Shown: in pieces, positions 53,901 to 63,982 of the stretch | How the letters are laid out: each line of letters opens with the position of its first letter | Position numbering within the stretch: position 1 is the first letter of the stretch | From: Cercospora beticola | Lineage: Eukaryota; Ascomycota; Dothideomycetes; Mycosphaerellales; Mycosphaerellaceae | Direction: 5' to 3' | NCBI RefSeq assembly: GCF_033473495.1 | Contig: NC_088938.1 | Location: 1,116,001 to 1,180,000, forward strand | DNA length: 64,000 bases | The notes under the pieces: generated by a model | The model's database searches: none | Seen by the model: only the letters and a program-made list of their open reading frames with translations | Told to the model about the DNA's origin: nothing | Position numbers and translations under genes: made by a program

Positions 53901-56900
53901 GTACCTGTTTGTGCGGATGCTGCGATCGCCTGCCCTGTATCAAGTCGGCGCGGACTATGACGACGACGAGATCCTGGAGCAAAAGCGCGTGGATCTTATT
54001 CACTCAGCAGCTGTCGTCCTCGAAAAGGCAAGCTTGATCGCGTACGACAAGAAGAGTGGCCGTCTGCAGAGCAAGGATCTGGGCCGTGTTGCAAGTCACT
54101 ACTATATCACACACAACAGTATGTTGACCTACAATCTGCACATTCAGCCTTCGGTCAGCCCAATTGAGCTCTTCAGAGTGTTCGCGCTCAGTGATGAGTT
54201 CAAATACATTCCTGTACGACAGGACGAGAAGCTTGAATTGGCCAAGCTGCTCGGAAGAGTTCCAATTCCTGTCAAGGAAACCATTGACGAACCGCAATGC
54301 AAGATCAATGTCCTTCTCCAAGCATATGTCAGCCGACTGAAATTGGAGGGACTTGCCCTGATGGCAGATCTCGTCTATGTCACGCAATCTGCTGGTCGTA
54401 TCCTCCGCGCCATGTTCGAGATTGCTTTGAAGAAGGGGTGGTCGCAGGTGGCGAAGGACGCATTGGATCTATGCAAGATGGCAGAGAAACGCATGTGGCC
54501 TACCATGACCCCACTTCGCCAATTCGCAGACTGTCCACCGGACATCATCAAGAAGGCTGAGCGTATGGACGTGCCGTGGTCGAGCTACTTCGATCTTGAT
54601 CCACCCCGCATGGGCGAGCTTCTGGGCATGCCCAAACAGGGACGACAAGTTTGCAACCTGGTTGCAAAGTTTCCGCGACTTGACATCCAGGCACAATGTC
54701 AGCCAGTCACCCGAAGCATGCTCCGCGTCGAACTGACCATTACACCAAAGTTCGAATGGGACGACAACATCCACGGTCGCGCTGAGAATTGGTGGATCGT
54801 GGTCGAGGACTGTGATGGCGAGGACATTCTGTTCCACGATCAGTTCCTGCTCCGCAAGGAGTACGCCGAAGCTGAGATGAACGAGCATGTCGTAGAATTC
54901 ACAGTTCCGATCTCTGAACCGATGCCGCCCAATTACTTCATCTCGGTCATAAGCGACAGATGGATGCATGCCGAGAGCAAGCTCACGCTCTCATTCCAGA
55001 AGCTTTCACTGCCCGAGAAATTCCCAGCGCACACTCAGCTCCTGGATATGCAGCCTTTGACTATCGAACAGCTGAAGAGGCAGGAGTTCATCGATCTTTA
55101 TTCTGATATTCCTCAGTTCAACAAGATTCAGACGCAGACATACGATGCCCTTTTCCGGTCGGACGAGAATGTCTTCGTGGGTGCGCCAACAGGCAGTGGC
55201 AAGACTATCTGCGCAGAATTTGCATTGCTGCGCCACTTCACGAAAGCTCAAGGCGGGAAAGCCGTTTACATCGCTCCTTTCCAGGAGCAAGTGGACGCAA
55301 GGCATGAGGCATGGAAGAAGGCTCTTGGACCGTTGGCCGGCGGCAAAGCTGTTGTTAAGCTTACGGGCGAGACAACTGGTGACTTGAAGCTACTCGCCGA
55401 AGGCGACCTCATCTTGGCAACACCCGTGCAATGGGATATGATGTCCCGGCAATGGCAGCGCAGGAAGAACGTGCAGAACGTCGAGCTCGTCATTGCCGAT
55501 GATCTTCACATGCTCGGCGGTCACGGCGGCTACACCTATGAGGCTGTCGTCTCCCGAACGCAAGCGATCAAGGCTCAGCTCGAGAACGACCTTCGCACAA
55601 TTGGGTTGAGTGTCTCGCTATCCAACGCGAAAGACATTGGAGAGTGGATTGGTTGCAGCAAGCGCACCATCTTCAACTTCAGCCCTAACAACCGACCTCT
55701 GCCTTTGAACTTGCATCTCCAAACATTCAACATCCCGCACTTCCCCTCGCTCATGCTTGCAATGACCAAGCCGACTTATCAAGCAGTCCTGCAGTACGCT
55801 CCTGAGAAGCCAGCGATGGTCTTCGTGCCGAGCAGAAAGCAAGCTCGTGCAACAGCACAAGACTTGCTCGCGGCTTGCATTGCTGCTGATGACGAAGATC
55901 GATTCTTGCATACAGAAGCAGACCAACTGGCACCAATCTTGTCTAGAGTCAAGGAGAAGACTTTGGCAGAGTCCCTATCGCACGGTATCGCCTACTACCA
56001 CGAAGCGCTCAGTGACTCTGACAAGCGCATCTCCACGTCACTGTTCAAGCAGGGCGCCGTTCAGCTTCTCATTGTCTCAAGAGACTGCTGCTGGGAGATC
56101 GAGCCTGCAGCACACTTGGTGATTGTGATGGGAACTCAATTCTACGAGGGACGTGAGCATCGCTACATTGACTATCCCATCGCCGAAGTTTTGCAGATGT
56201 TCGGGAAAGCAGGGCGCCCTGGCGAGGATAGGGATGCTCGCGGTGTGCTCATGTGCCCAGACACCAAGCGCAACTATTACAAGAAGTTCTTGGCTGAGGC
56301 GTTGCCCATTGAGAGTCAATTGCTGTCCTACCTCCATGATGCATTCGTGACCGAGATCAGCACGAAGACTATCGAGAGCACACAAGACGCCGTCGATTGG
56401 ACGACATATACATACCTCTACCGACGGCTGCTTGCCAACCCAAGCTTCTATGGTCTCACAGATACAACGCACGATGGGCTCAGTGCATATTTGTCTGAGC
56501 AGGTGGAACAGACCTTGAAGGACCTGACTGATGCGAAGATCATCGAGATGGACGAGGATGAAGACACAATTACACCTCTCAACGCTGCCATGATCGGAGC
56601 CTACTACAATATCTCCTTCATCACAATGCAAACATTGCTCCTGTCTTTGAAGCGCGGCACGAAGCTGAAAGGCATTCTCGAGATCGTAACAGCGGCAACA
56701 GAGTTTGAAGACATTCAGATTCGTCGTCACGAGGAGCACATCTTGTCACGAATCTACGATCGTGTGCCGGTCAAGCTCGGCGAAGTCAACTTCGAATCAC
56801 CGCACTTCAAGTCCTTCGTCTTGCTGCAAGCACACTTCTCGAGAATGCAGCTGCCGGCAGATATGGCCAAAGACCAGGAGATCATCCTTCGCAAGGTCTT

Positions 56901-57597
56901 GAGCATCCTCAGCGCTTGTGTTGATGTACTCTCATCGGAAGGCCACCTCAACGCCATGAATGCTATGGAAATCTGCCAGATGGTTGTGCAGGCGATGTGG
57001 GATCGCGACTCTCCACTCAAGCAGATTCCTCACTTCGAGGACGAGAAGATCGCAGTGTGCAGCAAATTTGGCATCAAGGATGTCGTGGAGTTCCAAGATG
57101 CTATGGACCCTGATGAGAATCCAGATCATGGCAAGCTCATGGCCGGTCTGGGCTTCAGCAATGCTCAACTCGCAGATGCTGCCCGTTTCATCAACGAGAG
57201 GTATCCTAATGTCGAGATGGCGTTTGAGCTTGACGATCCTGAGAACGTTGCGTCTGGGCAGCCTTCGTACGTCAACGTTTCTATCACAAGACAGCTCGAA
57301 GAGGATGAAGAACCCAATCTGCAGGTTCATGCACCATTCTATCCGGCTCCGAAGACGGAGAATTGGTGGCTTGTGGTTGGCGAGGAAAGCACGAGGAATC
57401 TGCTTGCCATCAAGCGCGTCACGGTTGTGAGGGAGTTGAAGACTAAGTTGGAGATTGTGGTGCCCACGCCTGGAAAACATGAGTTGACGTTGTTTTTGAT
57501 GAGTGATAGCTACGTTGGCGTGGACCAGGCACCGACTTTTGAGGTTGATGCTGCGGAGGGCATGGAAGAGGACGACGAAGAAGAAGAGGATGAGTGA
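50998..57597 (+). CDS. BRR2: Brr2-type U5 snRNP RNA helicase (200-kDa)
   Basis: 2199 residues, no intron over 6.6 kb, ATG at 50998. Two Ski2-like helicase cassettes each carry a Sec63 unit. The first has APTGSGKT (545-552) and DEIH (658-661) and is the active one. The second keeps APTGSGKT (1396-1403) but has DDLH (1501-1504) and other degenerate motifs, as in all Brr2 proteins. The N-terminal about 450 residues include a very acidic region (200-290) and the PWI-like/plug part. The C terminus ends in an acidic tail (EEDDEEEEDE). Brr2 unwinds U4/U6 during spliceosome activation and is regulated by Prp8 and Snu114, the latter encoded in this window. Length fits the family (about 2140-2180). Confidence 0.96.
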   Translation: MSKQGKGGDGADNNLGQYKYAAMSNLVLQADRRFVSRRGDDATGDPESLAGKIKLGEMGSRTAREKAPVSAATNEGAKKRKRTEPVQSSRQAGILSAQDMNIEGLRYRPRTAATKDVYDLISSNVAQKMGGDYGLAITASATDSILEYLKDDTLKDFDKKKEIDDILGITLSSKEFNQLVNLGKKITDYEAQDDDQEMGDGNDDETAMDEQQGVAVDFGDESEDEDANQTFEVRDENDESEDDLAMGTEDLAEDGAGPPPDAEGGGEEEDDGLVIESRPRRTGKEGKDPNFVPAHEIDAYWLQRHIGDIYDDAHIQAEKTKEAEAIMSGTDESGQERPLGQVENDLMELFDYEHHELVGKLVKNRDKIVWVTRWRRVAEDDESRVIVEKEMVNAGHASILKELRGRDETTGKPKIQVKLDPMQLDAKLEVKDEEEVKKEGLVGGLQPRKTLNLEDLKFDQGNHLMTNQNVRLPQGSTKRTFKGYEEIHVPAPKRKQVPGERPLIKLEELPAWARPGFGSNPSLNRIQTECHDSAFLGDGNMLICAPTGSGKTNVAMLTMLREIGKHRNPETGRINLDEFKIIYIAPLKALVQEQVGNFGKRLESYGIKVSELTGDRQLTKQQIAETNVIVTTPEKWDVITRKATDTSYTNLVRLICIDEIHLLHDDRGPVLESIVARTIRRTEQTGDPVRIVGLSATLPNYRDVASFLRVDVEKDLFHFDGTFRPCPLKQEFIGVTDKKAIKQLKTMNDVCYTKVLEQVGQNKNQMLIFVHSRKETAKTAKYIRDKALELDTIGQILRTDAASREILREEAETCQNSDLKGVLPYGFGIHHAGMSRADRTAVEDLFADGAIQVLVCTATLAWGVNLPAHTVIIKGTQIYSPEKGSWVELSPQDVLQMLGRAGRPQYDTYGEGIIITTQAEIQYYLSLLNQQLPIESQFVSRLADNLNAEIVLGNVRTRDEGVEWLSYTYLFVRMLRSPALYQVGADYDDDEILEQKRVDLIHSAAVVLEKASLIAYDKKSGRLQSKDLGRVASHYYITHNSMLTYNLHIQPSVSPIELFRVFALSDEFKYIPVRQDEKLELAKLLGRVPIPVKETIDEPQCKINVLLQAYVSRLKLEGLALMADLVYVTQSAGRILRAMFEIALKKGWSQVAKDALDLCKMAEKRMWPTMTPLRQFADCPPDIIKKAERMDVPWSSYFDLDPPRMGELLGMPKQGRQVCNLVAKFPRLDIQAQCQPVTRSMLRVELTITPKFEWDDNIHGRAENWWIVVEDCDGEDILFHDQFLLRKEYAEAEMNEHVVEFTVPISEPMPPNYFISVISDRWMHAESKLTLSFQKLSLPEKFPAHTQLLDMQPLTIEQLKRQEFIDLYSDIPQFNKIQTQTYDALFRSDENVFVGAPTGSGKTICAEFALLRHFTKAQGGKAVYIAPFQEQVDARHEAWKKALGPLAGGKAVVKLTGETTGDLKLLAEGDLILATPVQWDMMSRQWQRRKNVQNVELVIADDLHMLGGHGGYTYEAVVSRTQAIKAQLENDLRTIGLSVSLSNAKDIGEWIGCSKRTIFNFSPNNRPLPLNLHLQTFNIPHFPSLMLAMTKPTYQAVLQYAPEKPAMVFVPSRKQARATAQDLLAACIAADDEDRFLHTEADQLAPILSRVKEKTLAESLSHGIAYYHEALSDSDKRISTSLFKQGAVQLLIVSRDCCWEIEPAAHLVIVMGTQFYEGREHRYIDYPIAEVLQMFGKAGRPGEDRDARGVLMCPDTKRNYYKKFLAEALPIESQLLSYLHDAFVTEISTKTIESTQDAVDWTTYTYLYRRLLANPSFYGLTDTTHDGLSAYLSEQVEQTLKDLTDAKIIEMDEDEDTITPLNAAMIGAYYNISFITMQTLLLSLKRGTKLKGILEIVTAATEFEDIQIRRHEEHILSRIYDRVPVKLGEVNFESPHFKSFVLLQAHFSRMQLPADMAKDQEIILRKVLSILSACVDVLSSEGHLNAMNAMEICQMVVQAMWDRDSPLKQIPHFEDEKIAVCSKFGIKDVVEFQDAMDPDENPDHGKLMAGLGFSNAQLADAARFINERYPNVEMAFELDDPENVASGQPSYVNVSITRQLEEDEEPNLQVHAPFYPAPKTENWWLVVGEESTRNLLAIKRVTVVRELKTKLEIVVPTPGKHELTLFLMSDSYVGVDQAPTFEVDAAEGMEEDDEEEEDE

Positions 57598-58283
57598 TAG
57601 ATCGAACTCTCTTCGCTAAGCCACTGTAGATGTAAATGTGAAAATTGAAAATTTAGCGACGTGATTGTACAGTTGGCGACTCGTTCAAGAGGAAATTCGT
57701 TTGAAAAGGTCACATTTTGCTGTCTCCATAGCTTTATCTGTGCCTACCGATTTTCGGTGCGGTCCCCCGCACGCAGTCCGCCCTTTGCATGCACACTCCT
57801 ACTATTACATTCGCAGGTGGGTGACCCTGAGCCAAAGCAAGCGAACCTTGAAATACCCAACTGTCAATCTGAATGTGCTCTTCCGACGGATGACATGCGC
57901 GCCGAATGTGGATAACTTGCTGTGGCGACCCGTATAGGCGAGCGCAGTGTTGTTTTCAACAGTACAGCGTGGAGACATCCGGCGATCCGGACACCAGACT
58001 TTCTATGCACCCGCTGATGGGACATGTGCAAACTGAGTGGAGCGATGCCGTTGCGGATGGCGGCCATCAGCGGAAGTTCAAGGCCGTGTGGTTCCTCAAT
58101 GGTGTATACTTGGGTGGAGATCACCTGTACGATCCGCTCCAAGGCCTCTTTTGGGGTATTTATTCGCCGTCCAGCTCGGCATCCTGTTTCCCCGATCGCA
58201 CAGCTCGTCTTCTAAATTCTCCATGCACATCGAAGGCACAGCGCGTTACTAGCAACAGACAAGATCAGCAATTTGCAACCAGG
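57598..58283. other. Intergenic region
   Basis: About 690 bp between BRR2 and the fifth 2EXR gene. The frame of the next gene is open from 57906 but the upstream part does not resemble the family. Confidence 0.4.
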
Positions 58284-59300
58284 ATGCCACGTATAAAATG
58301 GACGCCGATCAACTTACTACAGATCGTGCCTCCGACCGAAAAACCCAACGACTCCCCATTCTTCAGACTTCCCCCCGAAGTGAGATACATGATCTTCAGG
58401 AGATTGTGGCGGCACGTCGATATTCCGCAAGAGCATCTCGTTGTCCACGACCATCTGCCCGACGCGAGACTGACGTTCCACACTATTCCAAAGCTTCTGC
58501 TGGTTAGCAAAGCCTTCAAGGCCGAATACGAGAAAGAATTGCAGCTGCGTCGCGGGCGCAAAGTGCTCACTATACAATTCTACGACCGCAAAACGAAAGT
58601 CGGCAGATTGCCGATTCTGCAGTCCCTGACGGCCGGGGTGCGCGTCGGGCTTGCCACTGTCGAGCACCTGGTCTTGAAGACGAGGTGTCAGTACATTTTT
58701 CCTGGCAACTTCACGACCGTCAGCATGGCTTCGGGTCGGCTTCTGATGATGATGCCAGCCCTCAAACATATTGTCATCACTATCAACTTGAGTTGCTGCG
58801 TAAGGATCTCCCTCTACGCTGGTGATGAGAACGATTTTGAGGATAATCACTTTCGAGGACGCGCGGCGGCTGAAGTCAGAAGAATTGCCGAAGAAACTCG
58901 CGCGGCTTTGCTTGGGATGCTAGTGGAAAAAGTTCCCACGCACTTCTTATTCCGTGCGCCGAAGATACCATTCCTCACGCCCCTGCGGCTGCCCGGGTCC
59001 GAAAGAGGCTCGAGGGAGAGTAGATACTTCGGCACTTTCGCCAAGAACAGTCCCCGCAACCACATGTCGCTCATGGCGCGGATAGAGGACCTGACCAAGG
59101 AAGGTGTCCTCTGGAAAGTTGAGCCTCCAGATGAGCCGGAGAAGGTGTTTCATGACTTGGAACGGGACTTCAAGGAGGCTCTTGAGTTGTTGAATGCTAA
59201 CAGGTTGACCCATTACCAGTTCAACCTGGCATGTCAGGATGGGTCGTTCGTGAAGCTTCTGCAGTTGGCAATTGATAGGCCTGCGGTTTGGACAAAGTAG
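58284..59300 (+). CDS. 2EXR / F-box-like protein (copy 5 of 5)
   Basis: 338 residues from ATG 58284 (AGGATGCCA). Earlier in-frame ATGs exist, but this start places the family box FFRLPPEVRYMIFRRLW close to the N terminus, as in the other copies. The second element is LLLVSKAFKAEYEKEL. A strand-rich region follows (KVLTIQFYDRK; VEHLVLKTRC; ALKHIVITINLSCCV). The C-terminal third has charged helices. No membrane segment. Divergence from the other four copies is high, so this is not a recent tandem duplicate. Function unknown. Confidence 0.78.
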   Translation: MPRIKWTPINLLQIVPPTEKPNDSPFFRLPPEVRYMIFRRLWRHVDIPQEHLVVHDHLPDARLTFHTIPKLLLVSKAFKAEYEKELQLRRGRKVLTIQFYDRKTKVGRLPILQSLTAGVRVGLATVEHLVLKTRCQYIFPGNFTTVSMASGRLLMMMPALKHIVITINLSCCVRISLYAGDENDFEDNHFRGRAAAEVRRIAEETRAALLGMLVEKVPTHFLFRAPKIPFLTPLRLPGSERGSRESRYFGTFAKNSPRNHMSLMARIEDLTKEGVLWKVEPPDEPEKVFHDLERDFKEALELLNANRLTHYQFNLACQDGSFVKLLQLAIDRPAVWTK

Positions 59301-59741
59301 TAGCTGGCAAGAACGAATGGTATCTTCATTACTAGGCAAGTCCAAACATTCCCGTTTCCTGGCACGAGGCTTGCGACATTTGGCTGGCTGGCGGGCAGTG
59401 TCTCCGTTTCTTGCGTGGCATAGATGTGAGATGCTGGTGGCTCAGCCCAGCTGCTTTCGACTGCAAAATGGAGACGCGATGGGCAATTTGATGGAAAAGG
59501 AGTGCACCGACAAGCGACATGTCGTCGACAGGAAACCACAACCTCGTCTCGAGGACCCCACAATGTGGATGAGGCCACCGATATACCCGATCGAGCATTC
59601 CGGCTGAAACCCCAGCTCACCTTTCCCCTCTTGCTCCAGGTGGCGGGCACGCGGCATGAGATCACCCGCAACCAAGTAACTTGGACGCCGACAGTCAATT
59701 CAACCGACAAGCTCTCGTTGGCCCGCATTCAGACGCCGACC
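59301..59741. other. Intergenic region
   Basis: 441 bp. An open frame begins at 59502 but its first 80 codons have no recognisable features. Confidence 0.35.
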
Positions 59742-60065
59742 ATGGAGTCTAAGAAACGTATAAAGATCTGCTGGGGCACCAGCGTACAGTCAGCTTCTTT
59801 CCGCCAAACCATCGTCAACCACAAAACAGGCACCGCACGAACGTGGGAGAAGCAAGAGCCAAGTCACTGGAAGCAAAAGGGAACTGTATTGGGCAATCCG
59901 GAAGATCCAGAGAATTACTACAGTGAACGGAAGAGTTTGGGTGTTCCGAGACGACAAGATTATAAGCTGCAGTCTTCTTCCACTTCATCTTCATCATCTC
60001 CAGAAGAGAAAGATAATAGTAAACCCGTGGACAAGACAGCAGACTACGACACCAGCCAACTTTAA
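59742..60065 (+). CDS. Small hypothetical protein, low confidence
   Basis: 107 residues from an ATG in good context (GACCATGGAG). It is hydrophilic, Lys/Glu/Ser/Gln-rich, with a poly-Ser run (about 80-88) and an acidic end; no signal peptide or domain. The first part, MESKKRIKICWGTSVQ, is the only stretch with mixed composition. It ends 42 nt before the next start codon, which would make it very close to the RpiB-type gene. It may be real or may be part of the leader of that gene. Confidence 0.3.
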   Translation: MESKKRIKICWGTSVQSASFRQTIVNHKTGTARTWEKQEPSHWKQKGTVLGNPEDPENYYSERKSLGVPRRQDYKLQSSSTSSSSSPEEKDNSKPVDKTADYDTSQL

Positions 60066-60107
60066 AACCCACCGCCTAGACATAACAACAGCATCACAAC
60101 AGCAACC

Positions 60108-60605
60108 ATGTCCTCCCAACAAGGCCAAGGCCTCCGCATAGCAATGGGCTGCGACGAAGCAGGCTGCAGCTACAAAAACAAAATCAAATCCGACCTCGAA
60201 GCCGACCCTCGCGTCTCCTCAGTCATCGACGTAGGCGTAAACTCCACCTCCGATAAAACCGCCTACCCTCACCCGGCCGTCGACGCCGCAAAACTCATCA
60301 AAGACGGCAAAGCCGATCGCGCTCTCCTCATCTGCGGTACAGGACTGGGAGTCGCAATCAGCGCGAATAAAGTCCCAGGCATCAGAGCTGTGACGGCACA
60401 TGATAGTTTTAGTGTGGAGAGGGCGATTTTGAGTAATGATGCGCAGGTGTTGTGTATGGGTGAGAGGGTGATTGGGTTGGAGTTGGCGAGGAGGTTGGCG
60501 AAGGAGTGGATTGGGTATAAATTTGATCCTTCGAGTGCGAGTGCTGCGAAGGTTGAGGCGATTATGGAGCATGAGAAGAAGAATTTTGCCGAGTTGGCGA
60601 AGTAG
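60108..60605 (+). CDS. RpiB/LacA family sugar-phosphate isomerase
   Basis: 165 residues, one exon, ATG in context CAACCATG. Family signatures are present: an N-terminal [24 protein letters not shown], and the active-site loop [16 protein letters not shown] with Cys76. [28 protein letters not shown] follows, with His98 as expected. The family interconverts aldose and ketose phosphates such as ribose 5-P and ribulose 5-P. Fungi normally use the unrelated RpiA type for this, so the real substrate may be another pentose or tetrose phosphate. The coding strand changes from C-rich (60241-60300: 28 C, 8 G) to G-rich (60421-60480: 3 C, 28 G). It converges with LEU1. Confidence 0.88.
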   Translation: MSSQQGQGLRIAMGCDEAGCSYKNKIKSDLEADPRVSSVIDVGVNSTSDKTAYPHPAVDAAKLIKDGKADRALLICGTGLGVAISANKVPGIRAVTAHDSFSVERAILSNDAQVLCMGERVIGLELARRLAKEWIGYKFDPSSASAAKVEAIMEHEKKNFAELAK

Positions 60606-60721
60606 GTGCATTGGGTGTGAGAGATTTGGCACATTAGGCATGGTTGGAAAGAGTGTGAACAGCATCATCATTGATCGTGGCATTTTCGTTTTCGCTCTCC
60701 ATATAAGGCTACTCTTCGTTT

Positions 60722-63105
60722 CTACCACTCGAGAGGCTCGGTCTTCTCCTCTCCGCGGTTCGTCTTGGGCACAGGAGCTGCCTCGACCTTTACAGGCCCT
60801 GTCCTGTGCTTGGCAAGATAGCCAGAACCGTCTAACCACGGTGTCTCCTCAGACCGTCGCGCCTCAAACTTGGCGATCTTGTCATTGTCCTGCATGGTGA
60901 GACCAATATCATCGAGACCGTTGAGCAAACAGTGTCGGCGGAATTCCTCCACCTCGAAGCTCGTGATCTCATTTCCATCAGCATCCTTGATTACATTATT
61001 CTCAAGGTCCACCTCGATTTCCTTCCCGGCGCTAGCCTCATCGAAGAGCTTCTGCAAGATCTTCTGATCGGTGATCCTGATTGGCAGCATACCGTTCTTG
61101 AAGCAGTTGTTGAAGAAGATGTCACCAAATGAGCTGGCGATGATACACTTGATGCCAAAGTCGAGAAGAGCCCAAGGCGCGTGTTCTCTTGAAGAGCCGC
61201 AGCCGAAGTTAGGACCGCTGACCACGAGAGTCTTGGCTTTTGTCCACGGCTCTTGGTTGAGCACAAACTCCTTGTTCAATGAACCGTCCTCGTTGAATCG
61301 GAATGCATAGAAGAGACCAGCGGAGAGACCTGAGCGCTTGATCGTCTTCAAGAATTGTTTCGGGATGATGGCGTCGGTGTCGACATTACTGCGGTCCATA
61401 GGCGCTGCGAGACCCTTGAGCTGCTTGAATGGTGGCATACCCGGCGAGCCTGATGCAGACTTTTGCACGTCACTTGGTGATGCTGTGATATCTTGGTTTT
61501 GAGGCAGGTCCAAGATCTTGTCAAGGTCGACGTCTGACTCTGGATCCTCCGAATGAGCCTCGACGTTTGTAGGTGCAATCTTGGCTTGAGGAAGAGCCTG
61601 CTCGTAGCCCTCGAGATGCCTGACATCTGCAAGCTTGCCAGCAAGCGCTGCTGCAGCCGCCATTGCTGGCGACATCAAATGTGTGCGACCGCCAGCACCC
61701 TGTCGGCCCTCGAAGTTTCGGTTGCTGGTGCTGGCACAGCGTTCGCCAGGAGAGAGAATATCTGGGTTCATACCCAAGCACATAGAGCATCCTGCTTCGC
61801 GCCACTCGAAACCAGCGTCGGTGAAAATCTTGTCCAATCCTTCTGACTCAGCTCTTTGCTTGACAAGTCCGGAACCAGGCACGATCATGGCACGCTTCAA
61901 GTTCGATGCAACCTTCTTGCCCTTTACAATGTGCGCTGCAATTCGCAAGTCCTCGATACGAGAGTTTGTGCAAGATCCAATGAATACTTTGTCGATGACC
62001 ACATCGGTCATGGGAGTTCCAGCTGTGAGACCCATGTACTTCAAAGCACGCTCGCAGGCCGACTTCTTGTCCTTGTCGTCAAAGTCATCTGGGCCTGGGA
62101 CCTTGCCGGTGATTGGCACCACGTCTTGCGGTGAAGTGCCCCACGACACGGTAGGTGCGATGTCTTTGGCATCAATCGTGACCACAGCGTCCCATTTGGC
62201 GTCAGGATCGCTCTTGAGGTTCTCCCAGTATTTAATGGCCTTCTTCCACTCTGGGGAATCGTATTTAGGCGCCAATGGCTTGCCCTTGATATATTCGTAA
62301 GTAATCTCGTCTGGTGCGACCAAACCAGCACGTGCTCCACCTTCGATCGACATGTTGCACATGCTCATTCTGGCTTCCATACTCAAGCTGCGAATGGCGG
62401 AACCGCAGAATTCCATGACGTGCCCGGTACCTCCAGCTGTGCCAATGATGCCAATTACGTGTAACACAATGTCCTTGCTGCTGACTCCAGGGGCAAGCTC
62501 TCCGTTCACTTCGATCTTCATGTTCTTGCTTCGTTTCGTCATGAGGGTTTGTGTGGCCAATACATGCTCCACCTCACTGGTACCAATACCAAAGGCAAGA
62601 CCGCCAAAGGCGCCGTGTGTACTTGTGTGCGAGTCACCACAGACGACTGTGGTACCGGGAAGGGTGAAGCCCTGTTCTGGTCCAATAACGTGGACAATAC
62701 CTTGCCTCTTATCACCAAGACCGAAGTACGTCAGGTTGAAGTCCTTGACGTTCTGCTCGAGGGTCTCGCACTGTAATCTGCTGTCATCCTCCTTGACAAA
62801 ATCACTGATGTTCTTGAAGCCTTTTCGTGAGGTGGTAGGAACGTTGTGATCGGTAGTTGCAAGGGTGTTGTCGGGTCTCCGGACCTTTCGGCCAGCATTC
62901 TTCAAGCCTTCGAACGCTTGAGGGGAAGTGACTTCGTGCACGAGGTGGCGGTCGATGTAGAGGAGAACGGTGCCATCTGGCTTCTCGTCGACCTAGATGT
63001 CCCCGTCAGCACGAAATAACCCGCCGCTCTCCGGCAATGGCTTACAATGTGTGCCGCGAAGACCTTGTCGTAGAGGGTCGACGGCCCTTTCACCACACCT
63101 GGCAT
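60722..63105 (-). CDS. LEU1: 3-isopropylmalate dehydratase (alpha-isopropylmalate isomerase)
   Basis: Two exons, 63105-63046 and 62992-60722, with a 53-nt GT..AG intron; 776 residues, close to yeast Leu1. The first exon encodes [20 protein letters not shown] and the join continues [20 protein letters not shown], as in the family. The [4Fe-4S] ligands are Cys361 (GSCTNSR), Cys422 and Cys425 ([11 protein letters not shown]). The small-subunit (swivel) domain is fused at the C terminus after a linker and contains [13 protein letters not shown]. The enzyme isomerises 2- to 3-isopropylmalate in cytosolic leucine synthesis. In ascomycetes LEU1 is usually controlled by Leu3; an imperfect candidate site lies about 320 bp upstream. 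Confidence 0.96.
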
Positions 63106-63982
63106 TCTGGTGGTGTGTGCTCGAACTGGAGGTTGCAATCGGTATCGTGATCGCGGCGGAGAGTATTCGTGAGGCAGTGTCAGACAGGAGGTATTTAGAA
63201 GCAATGAGCGGTACCCTTGTCTCACGCCCGCAGCGTCAATGTATAGCAAAGTATTCAAGAGTAGGTGGGCTGCGATATCGGCGTCGCATGGTCAGCCAGC
63301 TTTCTGCTCAACATTATTGGCCACAAGTGGATCGAGCAACCAGCATCCGCTGACGCCGTTAATGAGCCGCCACTGGCCATCTGTGCAGAAGTCCGTCCGG
63401 GCGGCGGTCCTGAGTCCTGCACTGCTCCGAATACCGGAGTGCGATGCCATGGCTCGAGGTCGGAGGCAGCGGGGCACAGTTTGCAGGTATTTTGGATGTT
63501 TGGAACTCCCCGAACGCTTCCAGCACTCGAGACTTGAGGATCCAGCAGCGCGATGATGCCCAGAGGAGGGTAAATAGCGCAAGTTATTAGCAACTCTCTC
63601 TTGGTCGAATCGGACAGCCGAATATGAAGAAGCAAGATGCCGCTTAACAAATGGCATCCCTACGCACGCCCAGCAGTCGCACGCGGGGAACGGCGTGCTT
63701 CTCCATGACGAAGAATTGAAGCCGAAGCGCGTGATGCAGGCAAGATTTGACGCGACAAACGGAAGTATGTGGTTCCTGCATCAAGAGGTAGGACTGTATA
63801 TCGCGACGTCTGTTGTGTAGCTGCACACAGATCGCATCGGCAAGTCCAAGTTCAAGTTTGTTTGTGGTGACGCGACCAGCCACCGGCGACACCGGCGTCA
63901 GCAGGCAGCCAGGATACCATCATACACAAGCTCAAGCTTGGAGCATTCATCTCACCTGCACTCTTAGCCAGACCACTCCAAC
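63106..63982. promoter_or_regulatory. Divergent promoter region, LEU1 / right-edge gene
   Basis: 877 bp between divergent start codons. The most notable element is CTCCGAATACCGGAG at 63425-63439, two CTCCG/CGGAG arms with a 5-nt spacer, like binding sites of zinc-cluster regulators. Leu3 prefers a 4-nt spacer, so the assignment is open. Confidence 0.4.
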
